DNA of 42,111 bases from Bacillota bacterium (GTDB lineage: Bacteria; Bacillota_I; Bacilli_A; ML615J-28; CAG-698): NCBI GenBank assembly GCA_016280895.1, contig JAEEHM010000011.1, positions 1-42,111 of the forward strand, in the 5' to 3' direction. A program made the position numbers and the translations under genes. This document shows, piece by piece, positions 23,008 to 32,009 of the stretch (position 1 is the stretch's first letter; each line of letters opens with the position of its first letter). The notes beneath the pieces were generated by a model, which saw only the letters and a program-made list of their open reading frames with translations, had not been told where the DNA came from and did not search any database.

Positions 23008-24747
23008 CTATATAATCCTATAAGCCTTTAAGATTTCTTCCTTTTGATAATCATTTAATTTTAACTTATCAAGATCTCTTTTAAAATCATCTGATGAAAG
23101 AAGTTTTAAGATTTGATTCTTTTTAACCTTACCAATTCCTTTTATTTCATCAAGCTTTGATGTAAATAAATTCTTGTTGTGGGTTGATCTAAAGAAAGAT
23201 ATCGCAAAACGATGCACTTCTTCTTGAATTGCTTCCATCATATGGAATAAATAAGATCCTTTTTCAATTGGAATTTCCTTATCATTATAGAATAATGCTC
23301 TTGTTTTATGATTATCATCTTTAACAAGACCTAGTACTTCAATATGTTGGTTAATATCAGCAAGTGCTTTTTTACAACTATCAACTTGTAGCTTGCCACC
23401 ATCCATAATGATTAAATCTGGCTTATTTTCTATATCCTTATATCTTCTAGTAACTACCTCGTACATTGTAGCTACATCATTGGCTCCTACAACAGTTTTA
23501 ACTTTAAATTTGCGATATAAATTTTTAGCCTTCTTACCATCGATATATACAACCATGGCACTTACGGCAGATGCACCTTGAATATTAGAATTATCAAAGG
23601 CTTCTACCTTGTGAATTTCAAAGCCTAATAAATCAGATAAGTCTTTGAATGTTTTTTCAGTTCTTTGATATTCAAGTTCTTTCTTTCTTATTAGATTATC
23701 AATCTTATTTTTCGCATTATCGCAAACAAGTTTAACTAATTCTAGGTTCTTTCCCATCTTTGGAGATATTACCTTAGCATCTAATAAATCATTAAATGAT
23801 TGTAATTCTTCACTATCAATATCTTTTAAAAAGATTTGTTTGGGAAGGGGGTTGTTTTCTACCAAGTAAAAATTATACACAAATTCTTGATATTTTTCAA
23901 CTATATTTCCATCATTTTCAAATAAATATCCATTTCTTTCAATCATCTTACCTTCTCTAATATGAAATACTTGGATACTTAAATAATCATCATTATTAAA
24001 ATAGCCAAATACATCTGTATCAGAAATATGTTCTTCCATTTTTTGTCTTTGACTAACTTGTTCTAAAGAATTAATGATATTACGATATTCAATAGCCTTC
24101 TCAAAATCTAAATTATCACTAGCTTCATTCATCAAAACTTTGAATTTTTTGATTTCATCATGAACATTTCCTCTTAAGATACTATTGATTTTATTTTTAA
24201 TATCATCATATATACTTTTATCAACCTTATTAATACATGGTGCTAAGCATTGACCCATATGATAGTACAAACATTCCTTCTTAGGAAGTACTCTACATTT
24301 CCTTAATGGATACATTCTATTTAATAAATCAACTACTTCTTTAGCTGCATATGCGTTTGGATATGGCCCATATACCTTGCCTTTTTGTTTTTTGATATCT
24401 CTAGTATATAAAATCCTTGGATTTGTTTCATTGGTAAGGACAATATATGGATACATCTTATCATCAGTTAAACTGATGTTGTATTTTGGCATATGTTTTT
24501 TAATTAAATTGATTTCTAATACTAAAGCTTCTTCCTCAGTTGAGGTAATGATATATTCTAAATCATTAATCTCACTAACAAGTTTGGTTGTTTTAGCATT
24601 ATGTGAACCTACAAAATAACTTTTAACACGATTTTTTAGATTCTTTGCTTTTCCAACATATATGATTGTACCATCTTTATCAAAGTATTGATAAGATCCT
24701 GGTTTATCTGGAAGCAATTCTAGTTTTTGTTTGATAATTTCGTTCAT
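23008..24747 (-). CDS. uvrC: Excinuclease ABC subunit C
   Basis: Makes the two incisions in nucleotide excision repair. Domains in order: GIY-YIG nuclease (GSYQYFDKDGTIIYVGKAKNLKNRV, about residues 13-85), a Cys-containing region (CRVLPKKECLYYHMGQCLAPC), a UVR/UvrB-binding motif near 205-235, the RNase H-like 5' incision domain (FDNSNIQGASAVSAM, DLIIMDGGKLQ) and a helix-hairpin-helix (IKGIGKVKKNQILKLL). The length of 579 is slightly short but complete. The track start is GTG 24759; ATG 24747 is preferred (MNEIIKQKLELLPDKPG). The ribosome site is weak (AAGTGG). First gene of a two-gene unit. Confidence 0.96.
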   Translation of the reverse strand: MNEIIKQKLELLPDKPGSYQYFDKDGTIIYVGKAKNLKNRVKSYFVGSHNAKTTKLVSEINDLEYIITSTEEEALVLEINLIKKHMPKYNISLTDDKMYPYIVLTNETNPRILYTRDIKKQKGKVYGPYPNAYAAKEVVDLLNRMYPLRKCRVLPKKECLYYHMGQCLAPCINKVDKSIYDDIKNKINSILRGNVHDEIKKFKVLMNEASDNLDFEKAIEYRNIINSLEQVSQRQKMEEHISDTDVFGYFNNDDYLSIQVFHIREGKMIERNGYLFENDGNIVEKYQEFVYNFYLVENNPLPKQIFLKDIDSEELQSFNDLLDAKVISPKMGKNLELVKLVCDNAKNKIDNLIRKKELEYQRTEKTFKDLSDLLGFEIHKVEAFDNSNIQGASAVSAMVVYIDGKKAKNLYRKFKVKTVVGANDVATMYEVVTRRYKDIENKPDLIIMDGGKLQVDSCKKALADINQHIEVLGLVKDDNHKTRALFYNDKEIPIEKGSYLFHMMEAIQEEVHRFAISFFRSTHNKNLFTSKLDEIKGIGKVKKNQILKLLSSDDFKRDLDKLKLNDYQKEEILKAYRII

Positions 24748-24772
24748 AATACATACCACTTAATATAAATAA

Positions 24773-24801
24773 AGTATATCATAATTACAAAGATATTGCA
24801 A
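24773..24801 (-). promoter_or_regulatory. uvrC promoter
   Basis: TTGCAA (plus 24796-24801) and TATACT (plus 24773-24778), 17-bp spacer on the minus strand. Confidence 0.72.
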
Positions 24802-24805
24802 AATA

Positions 24806-24835
24806 AAAAGAGACTAATTATTTAGTCTCGTTTTT
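24806..24835 (-). terminator. Terminator of the rimP-rbfA operon
   Basis: GAGACTAA / TTAGTCTC stem with flanking A and T runs (TTTTTATTTTG on the minus strand) at the rbfA stop codon. Confidence 0.88.
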
Positions 24836-25183
24836 ATTTGCTTCTTTTTCTCTAATTTCCGCAAGTATTTTTTCTATTCTTTCACCAGTTTCTAAGCTAA
24901 TATCATATTTAAAGATAAGTTCAGGAACTTTTTTAACTTGAATTCTTTTAGCAAGAATAGTTCTAATATATGGTTTTGCTTCATTAAATACTTTAGAAGA
25001 GTTTTCTTGTTGGCTTTCATTACCAAATACTGTGTAAAATACAGTAGCAATTGATAAATCATTAGTTAAATTAACATTTGTGATGCTCACAAATTTGATT
25101 CTATCATCTTTGATATCTCTCATAATGATATCACCAAGCTCACGAGCGATGATTTTTTCTAATCTTTCCTTCTTAAAAGCCAT
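24818..25183 (-). CDS. rbfA: Ribosome-binding factor A
   Basis: 30S maturation factor that binds near the 16S 5' end and is needed for growth in the cold. The KH-like fold is shown by RLEKIIARELGDIIMRDIKDDRI, VSITNVNLTNDLSIATVFYTV and VPELIFKYDISLETGERIEKIL. 121 residues is normal. The start codon overlaps the infB stop by 1 bp (ATGA-type coupling). Last gene of the rimP-nusA-ylxR-ylxQ-infB-rbfA operon. Confidence 0.95.
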   Translation of the reverse strand: MAFKKERLEKIIARELGDIIMRDIKDDRIKFVSITNVNLTNDLSIATVFYTVFGNESQQENSSKVFNEAKPYIRTILAKRIQVKKVPELIFKYDISLETGERIEKILAEIREKEANKNETK

Positions 25184-27636
25184 TATTGTTCAACCTCATT
25201 AAGTTCAAAGACTTCAAATACATCGCCAACTTTAATATCATTGAATCTTTCGATAGTTACACCGCATTCAAAGCCTTGGTTAACTTCTTTAACATCATCT
25301 TTGAAACGTTTTAGTGAGGAAATCTTACCAGTATATACTACAATACTATCTCTAATCAATCTAACACTGGCATTTCTTTGGATAATTCCGTTTCTAACAT
25401 AGCAACCAGCGATAGTACCAATCTTAGAAACCTTATAAGTTTCTCTTACTTCAGCTTCGCCAATGATCTTTTCTTCGTAAACAGGGTCAAGTAAGCCCTT
25501 CATAGCTGATTCGATATCTTCAAGTAGCTTATAAATGATATCATAATATCTAATTTCAATACCTTTTTCTTTAGCAAGCTCTTGAATTTGTGAACTTGAT
25601 CTTACATTAAATGCGATAATGATAGATTTAGATACAGTTGCAAGGGAAATATCAGTCTCTGTAATAGCACCAACAGCACCACGAACAACATTTACCTTAA
25701 CTCCTTCAACATTTAATTTCTCTAATGAGCCAATTAATGCTTCGATTGAGCCTTGTACATCGCCTTTAATTAATAAATTAAGTTTCTTATCTTCATTATT
25801 TTCAAACATTGAAGCAAGTGATACCTTAGAAGTTTGTAAATCTTCATTAGCTTTACGTTTTAATCTCTCTTCACAAATCAATCTAGCAGTCTTTTCATCA
25901 GCAAATACCATGAAACTATCACCAGCATTAGGTACATCTACTAAACCAGTGACTTCAACAGCCTTAGATGGTAGAGCAACTGATAGTGATTTCTTTGTTT
26001 CATCACTCATTGCTCTTATTTTACCCCATGTATTACCTACTACAATTGGGTCTCCAACCTTTAAACTACCATTTTTAACAAGTAAAGTAGCAACAGCACC
26101 CTTACCTTTATCTAGTTTTGCTTCTAGTACTGTACCAAAAGCAAGTCTATTAGGGTTAGCTTTGTATTCGTTCATCTCAGAGACTAGTAAAATCATCTCT
26201 AATAACTCATCTACACCAGTTCCACGAAGTGCTGAAATAGGAACAAAGATTGTTTTTCCGCCCCATTCTTCAGCAAGTAGGTCATATGAAGCCAATTCTT
26301 GCTTAATTTTTTCTGGATTTGCACCTGCTTTATCCATTTTATTGACAGCAACAATGATTGGAACGCCGGCAGCCTTAGCATGTTCGATAGCTTCTTTAGT
26401 TTGTGGCATTACACCATCGTCAGCAGCAACCACTAAAACAACGATATCAGTGATATTTGCGCCACGAGCTCTCATTTCTGTGAAGGCAGCATGGCCTGGA
26501 GTATCGATAAATGTGATTAATTTACCATTTTTCTTTACTTGATAAGCACCAATAGCCTGTGTAATACCTCCTGCTTCACCTGCAGTAACGTGAGAATTAC
26601 GAATTGTATCTAGTAAAGTAGTCTTTCCATGGTCAACATGACCCATAATAGTTACAATTGGAGGTCTTTCTACTAAATCTTTAGGGTCATCTACGATGTC
26701 CATCTCTTCAAATTTAGTAATATCATCGTTAATTTCATCCTTTAACTCGTATCCAAAGTCTTCAACGATCAATTCTACAACGTCTTTTTCTAGTATATCA
26801 GATGCAGATGCCATATATCCAAGCATAACAAGGCGTCTAACGATCTCTCCAATGCCCTTATTAAGGCCATCAGCTAGCTTTGCGACTGTCATTGTATCAT
26901 TATAATAGATAATTTTCTCGTCTTCTTTCTTCTCGATTGGAGCGTTTTGTTGACGATTTTGCATCTGTTTATTATTTTTATTCTTTTTTACATTTTTAAG
27001 ACGCTTATATTGGTTCTTTTCACTATCTAAATCCTCATATTTGTCCTCGAAAAAGCTCTTTTCTTCTAGATTTTTAAGGTCTTCTTTTTCTTGATTATAA
27101 ATCTCTTGATTGTTAGGCTTATTTTTCTGATTATTTGGCTTATTTTCAACCTTTTTTTGTTCAGTTTTAGAAGTAGTATTTTTGTCTTCTATTTTTTGTG
27201 TATTTTTTACTTCTTTTTTGCCTTCATTTTTGTCCTTATTTTCAATCTTAGCTTTTTCCACATTTTTACTATCTTTTTCTTTTTTAGGACTTTGAGGCTT
27301 ATTTTCCTCAATTTTTATCTCTTGATTTAAAATGTCTTCTATTTTTGGCTCGTTTTTGGCCGAAAATTTGCCCTGTGCTGCATTTTTGCCTTCGTCACGT
27401 TTATTTATTTCTCCCGAGCCTTTCGATGGTTTCTTGTCTTTTTTCGGTTTGATGTCAATTTTGTAGTATTTTGACAATTTTTTAACAATACCCTCTTCAA
27501 CATCGAATTCTCCACTCGCATTTTCGGCTCCAATTTCGTCTAATTCTCCGATGTTGTCAAGCATATCAATTATCTCATTGATTTCAACATTTTTTCCGTT
27601 CTCTTTTAATATTTCTACGATTTGACTTATTTTCAT
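25183..27636 (-). CDS. infB: Translation initiation factor IF-2
   Basis: GTPase that recruits initiator tRNA to the 30S subunit. Residues 1-240 are a low-complexity Lys/Glu/Asn/Gln-rich linker with a starting IF2-N-like helix; a second IF2-N module follows ([30 protein letters not shown]). The G domain has [16 protein letters not shown] (P loop), [16 protein letters not shown] (G3) and NKMDK (G4). Domains II-IV follow, with [13 protein letters not shown] and [16 protein letters not shown]. 817 residues is normal. It overlaps ylxQ by 4 bp and rbfA by 1 bp. Confidence 0.97.
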   Translation of the reverse strand: MKISQIVEILKENGKNVEINEIIDMLDNIGELDEIGAENASGEFDVEEGIVKKLSKYYKIDIKPKKDKKPSKGSGEINKRDEGKNAAQGKFSAKNEPKIEDILNQEIKIEENKPQSPKKEKDSKNVEKAKIENKDKNEGKKEVKNTQKIEDKNTTSKTEQKKVENKPNNQKNKPNNQEIYNQEKEDLKNLEEKSFFEDKYEDLDSEKNQYKRLKNVKKNKNNKQMQNRQQNAPIEKKEDEKIIYYNDTMTVAKLADGLNKGIGEIVRRLVMLGYMASASDILEKDVVELIVEDFGYELKDEINDDITKFEEMDIVDDPKDLVERPPIVTIMGHVDHGKTTLLDTIRNSHVTAGEAGGITQAIGAYQVKKNGKLITFIDTPGHAAFTEMRARGANITDIVVLVVAADDGVMPQTKEAIEHAKAAGVPIIVAVNKMDKAGANPEKIKQELASYDLLAEEWGGKTIFVPISALRGTGVDELLEMILLVSEMNEYKANPNRLAFGTVLEAKLDKGKGAVATLLVKNGSLKVGDPIVVGNTWGKIRAMSDETKKSLSVALPSKAVEVTGLVDVPNAGDSFMVFADEKTARLICEERLKRKANEDLQTSKVSLASMFENNEDKKLNLLIKGDVQGSIEALIGSLEKLNVEGVKVNVVRGAVGAITETDISLATVSKSIIIAFNVRSSSQIQELAKEKGIEIRYYDIIYKLLEDIESAMKGLLDPVYEEKIIGEAEVRETYKVSKIGTIAGCYVRNGIIQRNASVRLIRDSIVVYTGKISSLKRFKDDVKEVNQGFECGVTIERFNDIKVGDVFEVFELNEVEQ

Positions 27637-27959
27637 TCATTCACCTCTAGTAATTTTTCGATAGCAGCATACATTTTATCGTTATTTAAGCCAATTATTT
27701 TTCTATTTCTACCAATTGATGAAGAAAGTTCCTCTTCACTATAGTCAAAATTGACTCTAACATGGTAAAAATAGCACTTTTTCTTAAAGTCATCGATAGT
27801 TTTTTCACTACTATCAGAAGCTACAAAAACAATTTTCAACTTGCCTTTGCGCATTTCAGCAATAACACTATCATTTCCACTTACTAGATAGCCTGCTTTT
27901 TGGCTTAGACCTAGTAAATTTAATATTTTAACTCTTCGGTTTTCCTTATTTTCTTCCAT
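27633..27959 (-). CDS. ylxQ: L7Ae-family protein YlxQ
   Basis: RNA-binding protein of the L7Ae/L30e/YbxF group, likely a kink-turn binder; its precise role is unsettled. [39 protein letters not shown] is the family N-terminal half. 108 residues, normal. It starts 2 bp after the ylxR stop and its end overlaps infB by 4 bp, the conserved Bacillota position between ylxR and infB. Confidence 0.9.
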   Translation of the reverse strand: MEENKENRRVKILNLLGLSQKAGYLVSGNDSVIAEMRKGKLKIVFVASDSSEKTIDDFKKKCYFYHVRVNFDYSEEELSSSIGRNRKIIGLNNDKMYAAIEKLLEVNE

Positions 27960-27961
27960 TT

Positions 27962-28225
27962 TTACTTAATCTTTGATAAAAGTAGAGTATAGATTTCATC
28001 ACTAACTTCTATTTCAAGCTTCTTATCTAAGATTTTCTTTGTTTTCGCAATTTCGATTGCTTCTACAGACTTTGAAATATAAGCTCCCCGACCATTCATT
28101 TTGCCAGTATCATCCACTTTTACCTCTCCTTCAGGTGTTCTAACGATTCTAAACATCTCTTTTTTAGGAAAAGGCTTGTTTGTGGCAAGGCATAATCGCA
28201 TTGGAATCTTCTTCACTTTAATCAT
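27962..28225 (-). CDS. ylxR: YlxR (DUF448) RNA-binding protein
   Basis: 87-residue small protein found between nusA and infB. MRLCLATNKPFPKKEMFRIVR and MNGRGAYISKSVEAIEIAK are the two conserved blocks. Members have been linked to RNase P regulation and transcription control in other Gram-positives; here the role is inferred from family. The usual first Cys (R-x-C-x-x-T) is present. It starts 6 bp after nusA. Confidence 0.92.
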   Translation of the reverse strand: MIKVKKIPMRLCLATNKPFPKKEMFRIVRTPEGEVKVDDTGKMNGRGAYISKSVEAIEIAKTKKILDKKLEIEVSDEIYTLLLSKIK

Positions 28226-28231
28226 TGCCTC

Positions 28232-29317
28232 CTAGAAATGAATATTGAAGTCAAATTTTAACTTCTCATCTGTTGCTTCTGATAATTTTTTGATGTCAAT
28301 CTTCCATCCAGTAGCCATAGCAGCAAGTCTAGTGTTTTGTCCACCGCGGCCAATAGCAAGAGAATATTGATCATCAGATACAATTACAGTAGCTTTCTTT
28401 TCTTTTTCATCTGTCATTACAGAAAGTACACGAGCAGGAGTTAAAGCTTCCGCAATTAGGTTGTTTGCATCGCTTTTCCATACGAAGATATCAATCTTTT
28501 CACCATTTAGATCATTATTGATCATCTTAATTCTTGCTCCACCAGCACCAACACATGCTCCTTTTGGATCGATATCACCATTTACTGATAATACTCCAAC
28601 CTTACTTCTTGAACCTGCATCACGGCTAATACCCATAATTTCAATAATTCCAGATGCAACTTCAGGAATATTAAGTTCAAATAACTTCTTAACTATTTCT
28701 CTATTATTTCTACTTAATAAAATTTTAGGACCCTTTGATGTCTTTTCAACATTACTTACATAGACTTTTTTACTTTCGCCTTCTACAAAAGTCTCTCCTG
28801 GAATACAATCTTTTAAAGAAATTGTAGCTTCAACTCCTTTAGCAAGATTTAATGTTACAAAATGATCGTTTGAAGATACAACTTTACCAGTTAGAACCTC
28901 ACCGACCTTATCAGCAAAGAATTTATATGCTTCTTCTCTTTCTAAACCTTTAAGTTCATTAAGAAGAGTTTGTTTGAACATACTTGCAGCTTTACGTTTA
29001 AAGATTGATAAATCAATTTCTTCCTTCCAAACTTGTCCAACCTTAGCACGAGGCTTAATTAATTTAGCATCTTCTAATGTAATTTGGCCTCTTGGTCCTT
29101 CTGGGTCAATTTCTTCAACTACATATGTATAATTTAAGAATCTAATTTTCTTCTTTTCTAAGTCTGATTCCATCATTACAGTTCCTTTATATGGAACATC
29201 ATTATTCTTACATGCAATTTGAAGTGCAACCACAACTTTCTCTAATACTTTTTCAATGTCTAAGCCACGTTCTTCAGCAACTGCTTCTAGTGACTCATAA
29301 AAACTTTTACTAACCAT
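28232..29317 (-). CDS. nusA: Transcription termination/antitermination factor NusA
   Basis: Binds RNA polymerase and nascent RNA and affects pausing, termination and antitermination. Order: N-terminal polymerase-binding domain (1-125), S1 (GEVLTGKVVSSNDHFVTLNLAKGVEATI), KH1 (GISRDAGSRSKVGVLS, DPKGACVGAGGARI) and KH2 (SLAIGRGGQNTRLAAMATGWKIDI). There is no C-terminal acidic repeat, as usual in Bacillota. 361 residues. AGGAGG precedes the ATG; 8 bp after rimP. Confidence 0.97.
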   Translation of the reverse strand: MVSKSFYESLEAVAEERGLDIEKVLEKVVVALQIACKNNDVPYKGTVMMESDLEKKKIRFLNYTYVVEEIDPEGPRGQITLEDAKLIKPRAKVGQVWKEEIDLSIFKRKAASMFKQTLLNELKGLEREEAYKFFADKVGEVLTGKVVSSNDHFVTLNLAKGVEATISLKDCIPGETFVEGESKKVYVSNVEKTSKGPKILLSRNNREIVKKLFELNIPEVASGIIEIMGISRDAGSRSKVGVLSVNGDIDPKGACVGAGGARIKMINNDLNGEKIDIFVWKSDANNLIAEALTPARVLSVMTDEKEKKATVIVSDDQYSLAIGRGGQNTRLAAMATGWKIDIKKLSEATDEKLKFDFNIHF

Positions 29318-29325
29318 AATTCCTC

Positions 29326-29811
29326 CTAAAATTTTATCGCCTTTCTAATTAGTTTAATATTTTCTTTTGCTACTATTTGTTTTTTAATTCTTCCTTTTAA
29401 GTTTATACTTAACACAATACTATCTTCATTTACCTCAATCATTGTACCTTCAATATCATGAATATTAATTCCTTTCATGATTTCAATCGGCTTAATTAAG
29501 TCAATATGAATATATGAATTGATGTTTTCTTTAATTTCTTCTTCACTTTCTAATTCTTCTTCAGCTCCAGGGCTTGATACCTCTAGCATATATTCTTCTT
29601 CAATGAAATCAGCTTTATCTAGTTCAGCACTAATTGCTTCATTTAATCTAGTACAATCATCAATATCAAAGATACCATCTTTTTTATTAGCAATGATTCT
29701 TAAAATATAAACACCACTTTCACATACAAATTCTACTTTTTTAATATATAGATTTAAATTAGCTGCACAAGCCTTTGCTATTTCTTTAGCTTTTGATACA
29801 TAATTTTTCAT
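29326..29811 (-). CDS. rimP: Ribosome maturation factor RimP
   Basis: 30S assembly factor. The N-terminal half has the family pattern DIDDCTRLNEAISAELDKAD and YMLEVSSPGAEEELESEEE; a C-terminal SH3-like barrel follows (INIHDIEGTMIEVNEDSIVLSI). The normal S-S-P-G segment is present. First gene of a six-gene operon. Its leader begins with a 12-bp perfect hairpin carrying an AAAGGAG sequence; the true ribosome site is AAGGA 9 nt before the ATG. Confidence 0.94.
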   Translation of the reverse strand: MKNYVSKAKEIAKACAANLNLYIKKVEFVCESGVYILRIIANKKDGIFDIDDCTRLNEAISAELDKADFIEEEYMLEVSSPGAEEELESEEEIKENINSYIHIDLIKPIEIMKGINIHDIEGTMIEVNEDSIVLSINLKGRIKKQIVAKENIKLIRKAIKF

Positions 29812-29840
29812 ATTTTAATTTCCTTAACTTTAAACTTTTT

Positions 29841-29868
29841 AAAGGAGTGAACCTTCGTTCACTCCTTT
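29841..29868 (-). other. Perfect hairpin between mscL and rimP
   Basis: AAAGGAGTGAAC / GTTCACTCCTTT, 12 bp with a 4-nt loop. On the minus strand it is followed by AAAAAG rather than a U tract, so its use as an mscL terminator is doubtful. It starts about 6 nt after the predicted rimP transcription start and may act in the leader. Confidence 0.7.
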
Positions 29869-29880
29869 ATTACTAAGACA

Positions 29881-29909
29881 ATTATATCATATATCAAAAT
29901 AATTGTCAA
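29881..29909 (-). promoter_or_regulatory. Promoter of the rimP-nusA-infB operon, exact consensus
   Basis: TTGACA (plus 29904-29909) and TATAAT (plus 29881-29886), 17-bp spacer on the minus strand. Confidence 0.92.
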
Positions 29910-29910
29910 A

Positions 29911-30519
29911 CTATTTATTTTCAACAGTTTCTTCTTTGTCTTTATTATTAAGCTTAATTAGATTTTCATTAATTGATGTAAGTAGTTCAATTTGAATATC
30001 TGTAGCGCTCTTATTAGCTTCATCGTGTTCTTTAATCGCTTTAGCTTCCTTATCTTCAAAGTACTTAGGATATTTAGACTTTAAATTCTCATACATCACT
30101 GTACCAATTTCACCTTCTTCATCAAATAACTCAGGATGTTTTTCTTTTAATTTAAGCACAAACTTAATTTTTCTTTTCACATTCTTCTTTTGAATATATC
30201 TAACTACCTTAATCGCAAAGAATATTGAAAGTGCAATAACTAAGAAAGTAATGACTGTTTGAATGAAATTACCATAGTTTAAAGTAATTGCTTCTTTAAC
30301 TACTTTATCTCCATCCATTACCGCTTCTTTTAAAACTAATTTAGCTTCTGTTAAATCATAATCTAGCGCTCTAGATATTAGTGGCATAAATATATCATTA
30401 ACAAGTGAGTTCAACATTGCTGAAAAGGCAGTACCAATTAAAATACCAATAGCAAGATCTAAAATATTACCCTTATTCACAAACTTTTTAAAATCTTGAA
30501 TGAGACCTTTTACTTTCAT
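29911..30519 (-). CDS. mscL: Large-conductance mechanosensitive channel with a long cytoplasmic tail
   Basis: Pentameric membrane valve that opens in hypo-osmotic shock. The N terminus has FKKFVNKGNILDLAIGILIGTAFSAMLNSLVNDIFMP, the diagnostic TM1 pore helix; TM2 is NFIQTVITFLVIALSIFFAIKVV. The protein is 202 residues against about 130-150 usually: after TM2 there is a basic stretch (QKKNVKRKIKF) and about 75 charged residues ending NLIKLNNKDKEETVENK. The extension is in frame with no sign of fusion. The start overlaps the methyltransferase stop by 4 bp; last gene of the iscS unit. Confidence 0.92.
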   Translation of the reverse strand: MKVKGLIQDFKKFVNKGNILDLAIGILIGTAFSAMLNSLVNDIFMPLISRALDYDLTEAKLVLKEAVMDGDKVVKEAITLNYGNFIQTVITFLVIALSIFFAIKVVRYIQKKNVKRKIKFVLKLKEKHPELFDEEGEIGTVMYENLKSKYPKYFEDKEAKAIKEHDEANKSATDIQIELLTSINENLIKLNNKDKEETVENK

Positions 30520-31274
30520 TTTCTCACCTCATACATCATAATAGCACCAGCAATAGCAACATTTAATGATTCCATCTTTTTAGATATTGGAATAATAACA
30601 TTAATATCTGCCACTTGTTGAATATCATCACTAACACCTTTTGCTTCATTGCCTAAAATGATGGCATATTTATCTATCTTTTCGATATCTTTTACATCAA
30701 TAGTGGCAGATAGTGATGTAGATATAATTTTAATATCCTTGTTCTTCATTAATTTTATTTCATCTTTTAAATTTCTATATACAATATCAATATTAAAAAT
30801 AGCTCCTTGACTAGCACGCACTACCTTGTCATTATAGATATCACATGAATCATTGCTCATCACAATTAAATCGATATCAAAAGCAAGTGATGTTCTAATT
30901 AATGTGCCAATATTACCTGGATCTTTTACATCATCAAGTATTAAGATATGTTGATATTTTTTATAATCAACTTCAACATCTTTGATATCACAAATACCTA
31001 CTAATCCTTGTGGACTTGTAGTTTGTGATAACTTTTTAATAATATCTTCACTTACCTTATACTTTTCACATTTATCATATTTGTTTAAAATATCATCATT
31101 ACTAGAAAGGAGTATCTTTAACCTATTTGCATTATAAGCCTCATTAATTAAATGATCACCTTCAATTAAAAACTCACCTTTTTGAATACGATATTTCTTT
31201 TCTTTCAATTTAGCAAATTCTTTAATTAAATTGTTATTAATTGAAGTAATTACTTTTATATCTTTATTTTCCAT
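30516..31274 (-). CDS. TrmH/SpoU-family RNA 2'-O-methyltransferase
   Basis: SPOUT methyltransferase using SAM to methylate a ribose in rRNA or tRNA. The N-terminal L30e-like substrate-binding domain (KKYRIQKGEFLIEGDHLINEA) precedes the knot with motif 1 ILDDVKDPGNIGTLIRTSLAF, motif 2 IILGNEAKGVSDDI and motif 3 IPISKKMESLNVAIAGAIMMYE. 252 residues; most like YsgA/RlmB-type proteins. The target site is not determinable. It starts 3 bp after the coiled-coil membrane protein and overlaps mscL. Confidence 0.9.
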   Translation of the reverse strand: MENKDIKVITSINNNLIKEFAKLKEKKYRIQKGEFLIEGDHLINEAYNANRLKILLSSNDDILNKYDKCEKYKVSEDIIKKLSQTTSPQGLVGICDIKDVEVDYKKYQHILILDDVKDPGNIGTLIRTSLAFDIDLIVMSNDSCDIYNDKVVRASQGAIFNIDIVYRNLKDEIKLMKNKDIKIISTSLSATIDVKDIEKIDKYAIILGNEAKGVSDDIQQVADINVIIPISKKMESLNVAIAGAIMMYEVRK

Positions 31275-31277
31275 AAA

Positions 31278-32000
31278 TTAACCCTTTAATACGTTTATAA
31301 TCGCGATTGTCATTGTGATTATAGTAACTAAGGCTTGAATTATCCAAGCGATTCTAAACGCAAATTTATCGGTCTTTGATTTTACTGCATTTAGATATAG
31401 AACCCAAGATACTACATGTAGTAACAAAGGTAGCGCAAATACTAATAATACAACCACAATTTTACCAAGTACTGTACTTGGATCCATAGCACCAATAGTA
31501 TCAGATGCAGCTTCAATTATTAATTGCGCAAACTTTACCCAAACGTTAGATAAAAGTGGAGAACATAAAAGACCAACTGCAATACCATATACGATAATCC
31601 AAACTGATAAATTATCTAAACTCTTTTGATTAGGATCAACAGTTTGCTTAATTTGTTCTTTTCTTAAATTTTTCTTTTCTTTAAGTAAAGCCTTCATTTC
31701 TGCCTTTAGATTATTATATTCATCAATGGCGTCAATATCAGTTTCATCGATTTGGATTTTCATATCTAATTTATCCATTTCAACATCAATTTCTTGAAGT
31801 CTAATTTCGATTTCTCTTTCACGGATTTCAATTTCATCAAGATTATTATCTTTCTCTGCTTCCATAGCTTCATCAAGGCCAAACTTATCACTTGTTTCTT
31901 TGATATTAGCTTCTAGTTCTTCCTCTTGCGATTTAAATCCTTCTTTTTCTTGGTTTTCTTCGTTTTCAAGATTATCTATTTTTTTGTTTTCATCTTCCAT
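31278..32000 (-). CDS. Acidic coiled-coil protein with a C-terminal membrane domain, unknown function
   Basis: 240 residues that I do not recognise. Residues 1-125 are very acidic and heptad-like (EIEIREREIEIRLQEIDVEMDKLDMKI), predicted to be a long coiled coil. The C-terminal half has about three hydrophobic segments (WIIVYGIAVGLLCSPLL, IVVVLLVFALPLLLHVVSWVLYL, IAWIIQALVTIITMTIAIIN). The likely layout is a cytoplasmic coiled coil anchored by a bundle of helices. The GTG at 32009 falls in the ribosome site; ATG 32000 is preferred. It lies between thiI and the TrmH-like gene in one transcript, which does not reveal its role. Confidence 0.75.
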   Translation of the reverse strand: MEDENKKIDNLENEENQEKEGFKSQEEELEANIKETSDKFGLDEAMEAEKDNNLDEIEIREREIEIRLQEIDVEMDKLDMKIQIDETDIDAIDEYNNLKAEMKALLKEKKNLRKEQIKQTVDPNQKSLDNLSVWIIVYGIAVGLLCSPLLSNVWVKFAQLIIEAASDTIGAMDPSTVLGKIVVVLLVFALPLLLHVVSWVLYLNAVKSKTDKFAFRIAWIIQALVTIITMTIAIINVLKG

Positions 32001-32009
32001 ATATATCAC

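Noticed and set aside
25619-26542. 307-codon open frame on the plus strand
   Set aside because: It lies wholly opposite the infB GTPase region; the translation is Ser/Thr/Ala-rich low-information sequence and has no ribosome site. A shadow of a conserved gene.
27091-27330. Very hydrophobic 79-codon plus-strand frame
   Set aside because: It is the complement of the Lys/Glu/Asn-rich IF-2 linker; Phe/Ile/Leu content follows from that.
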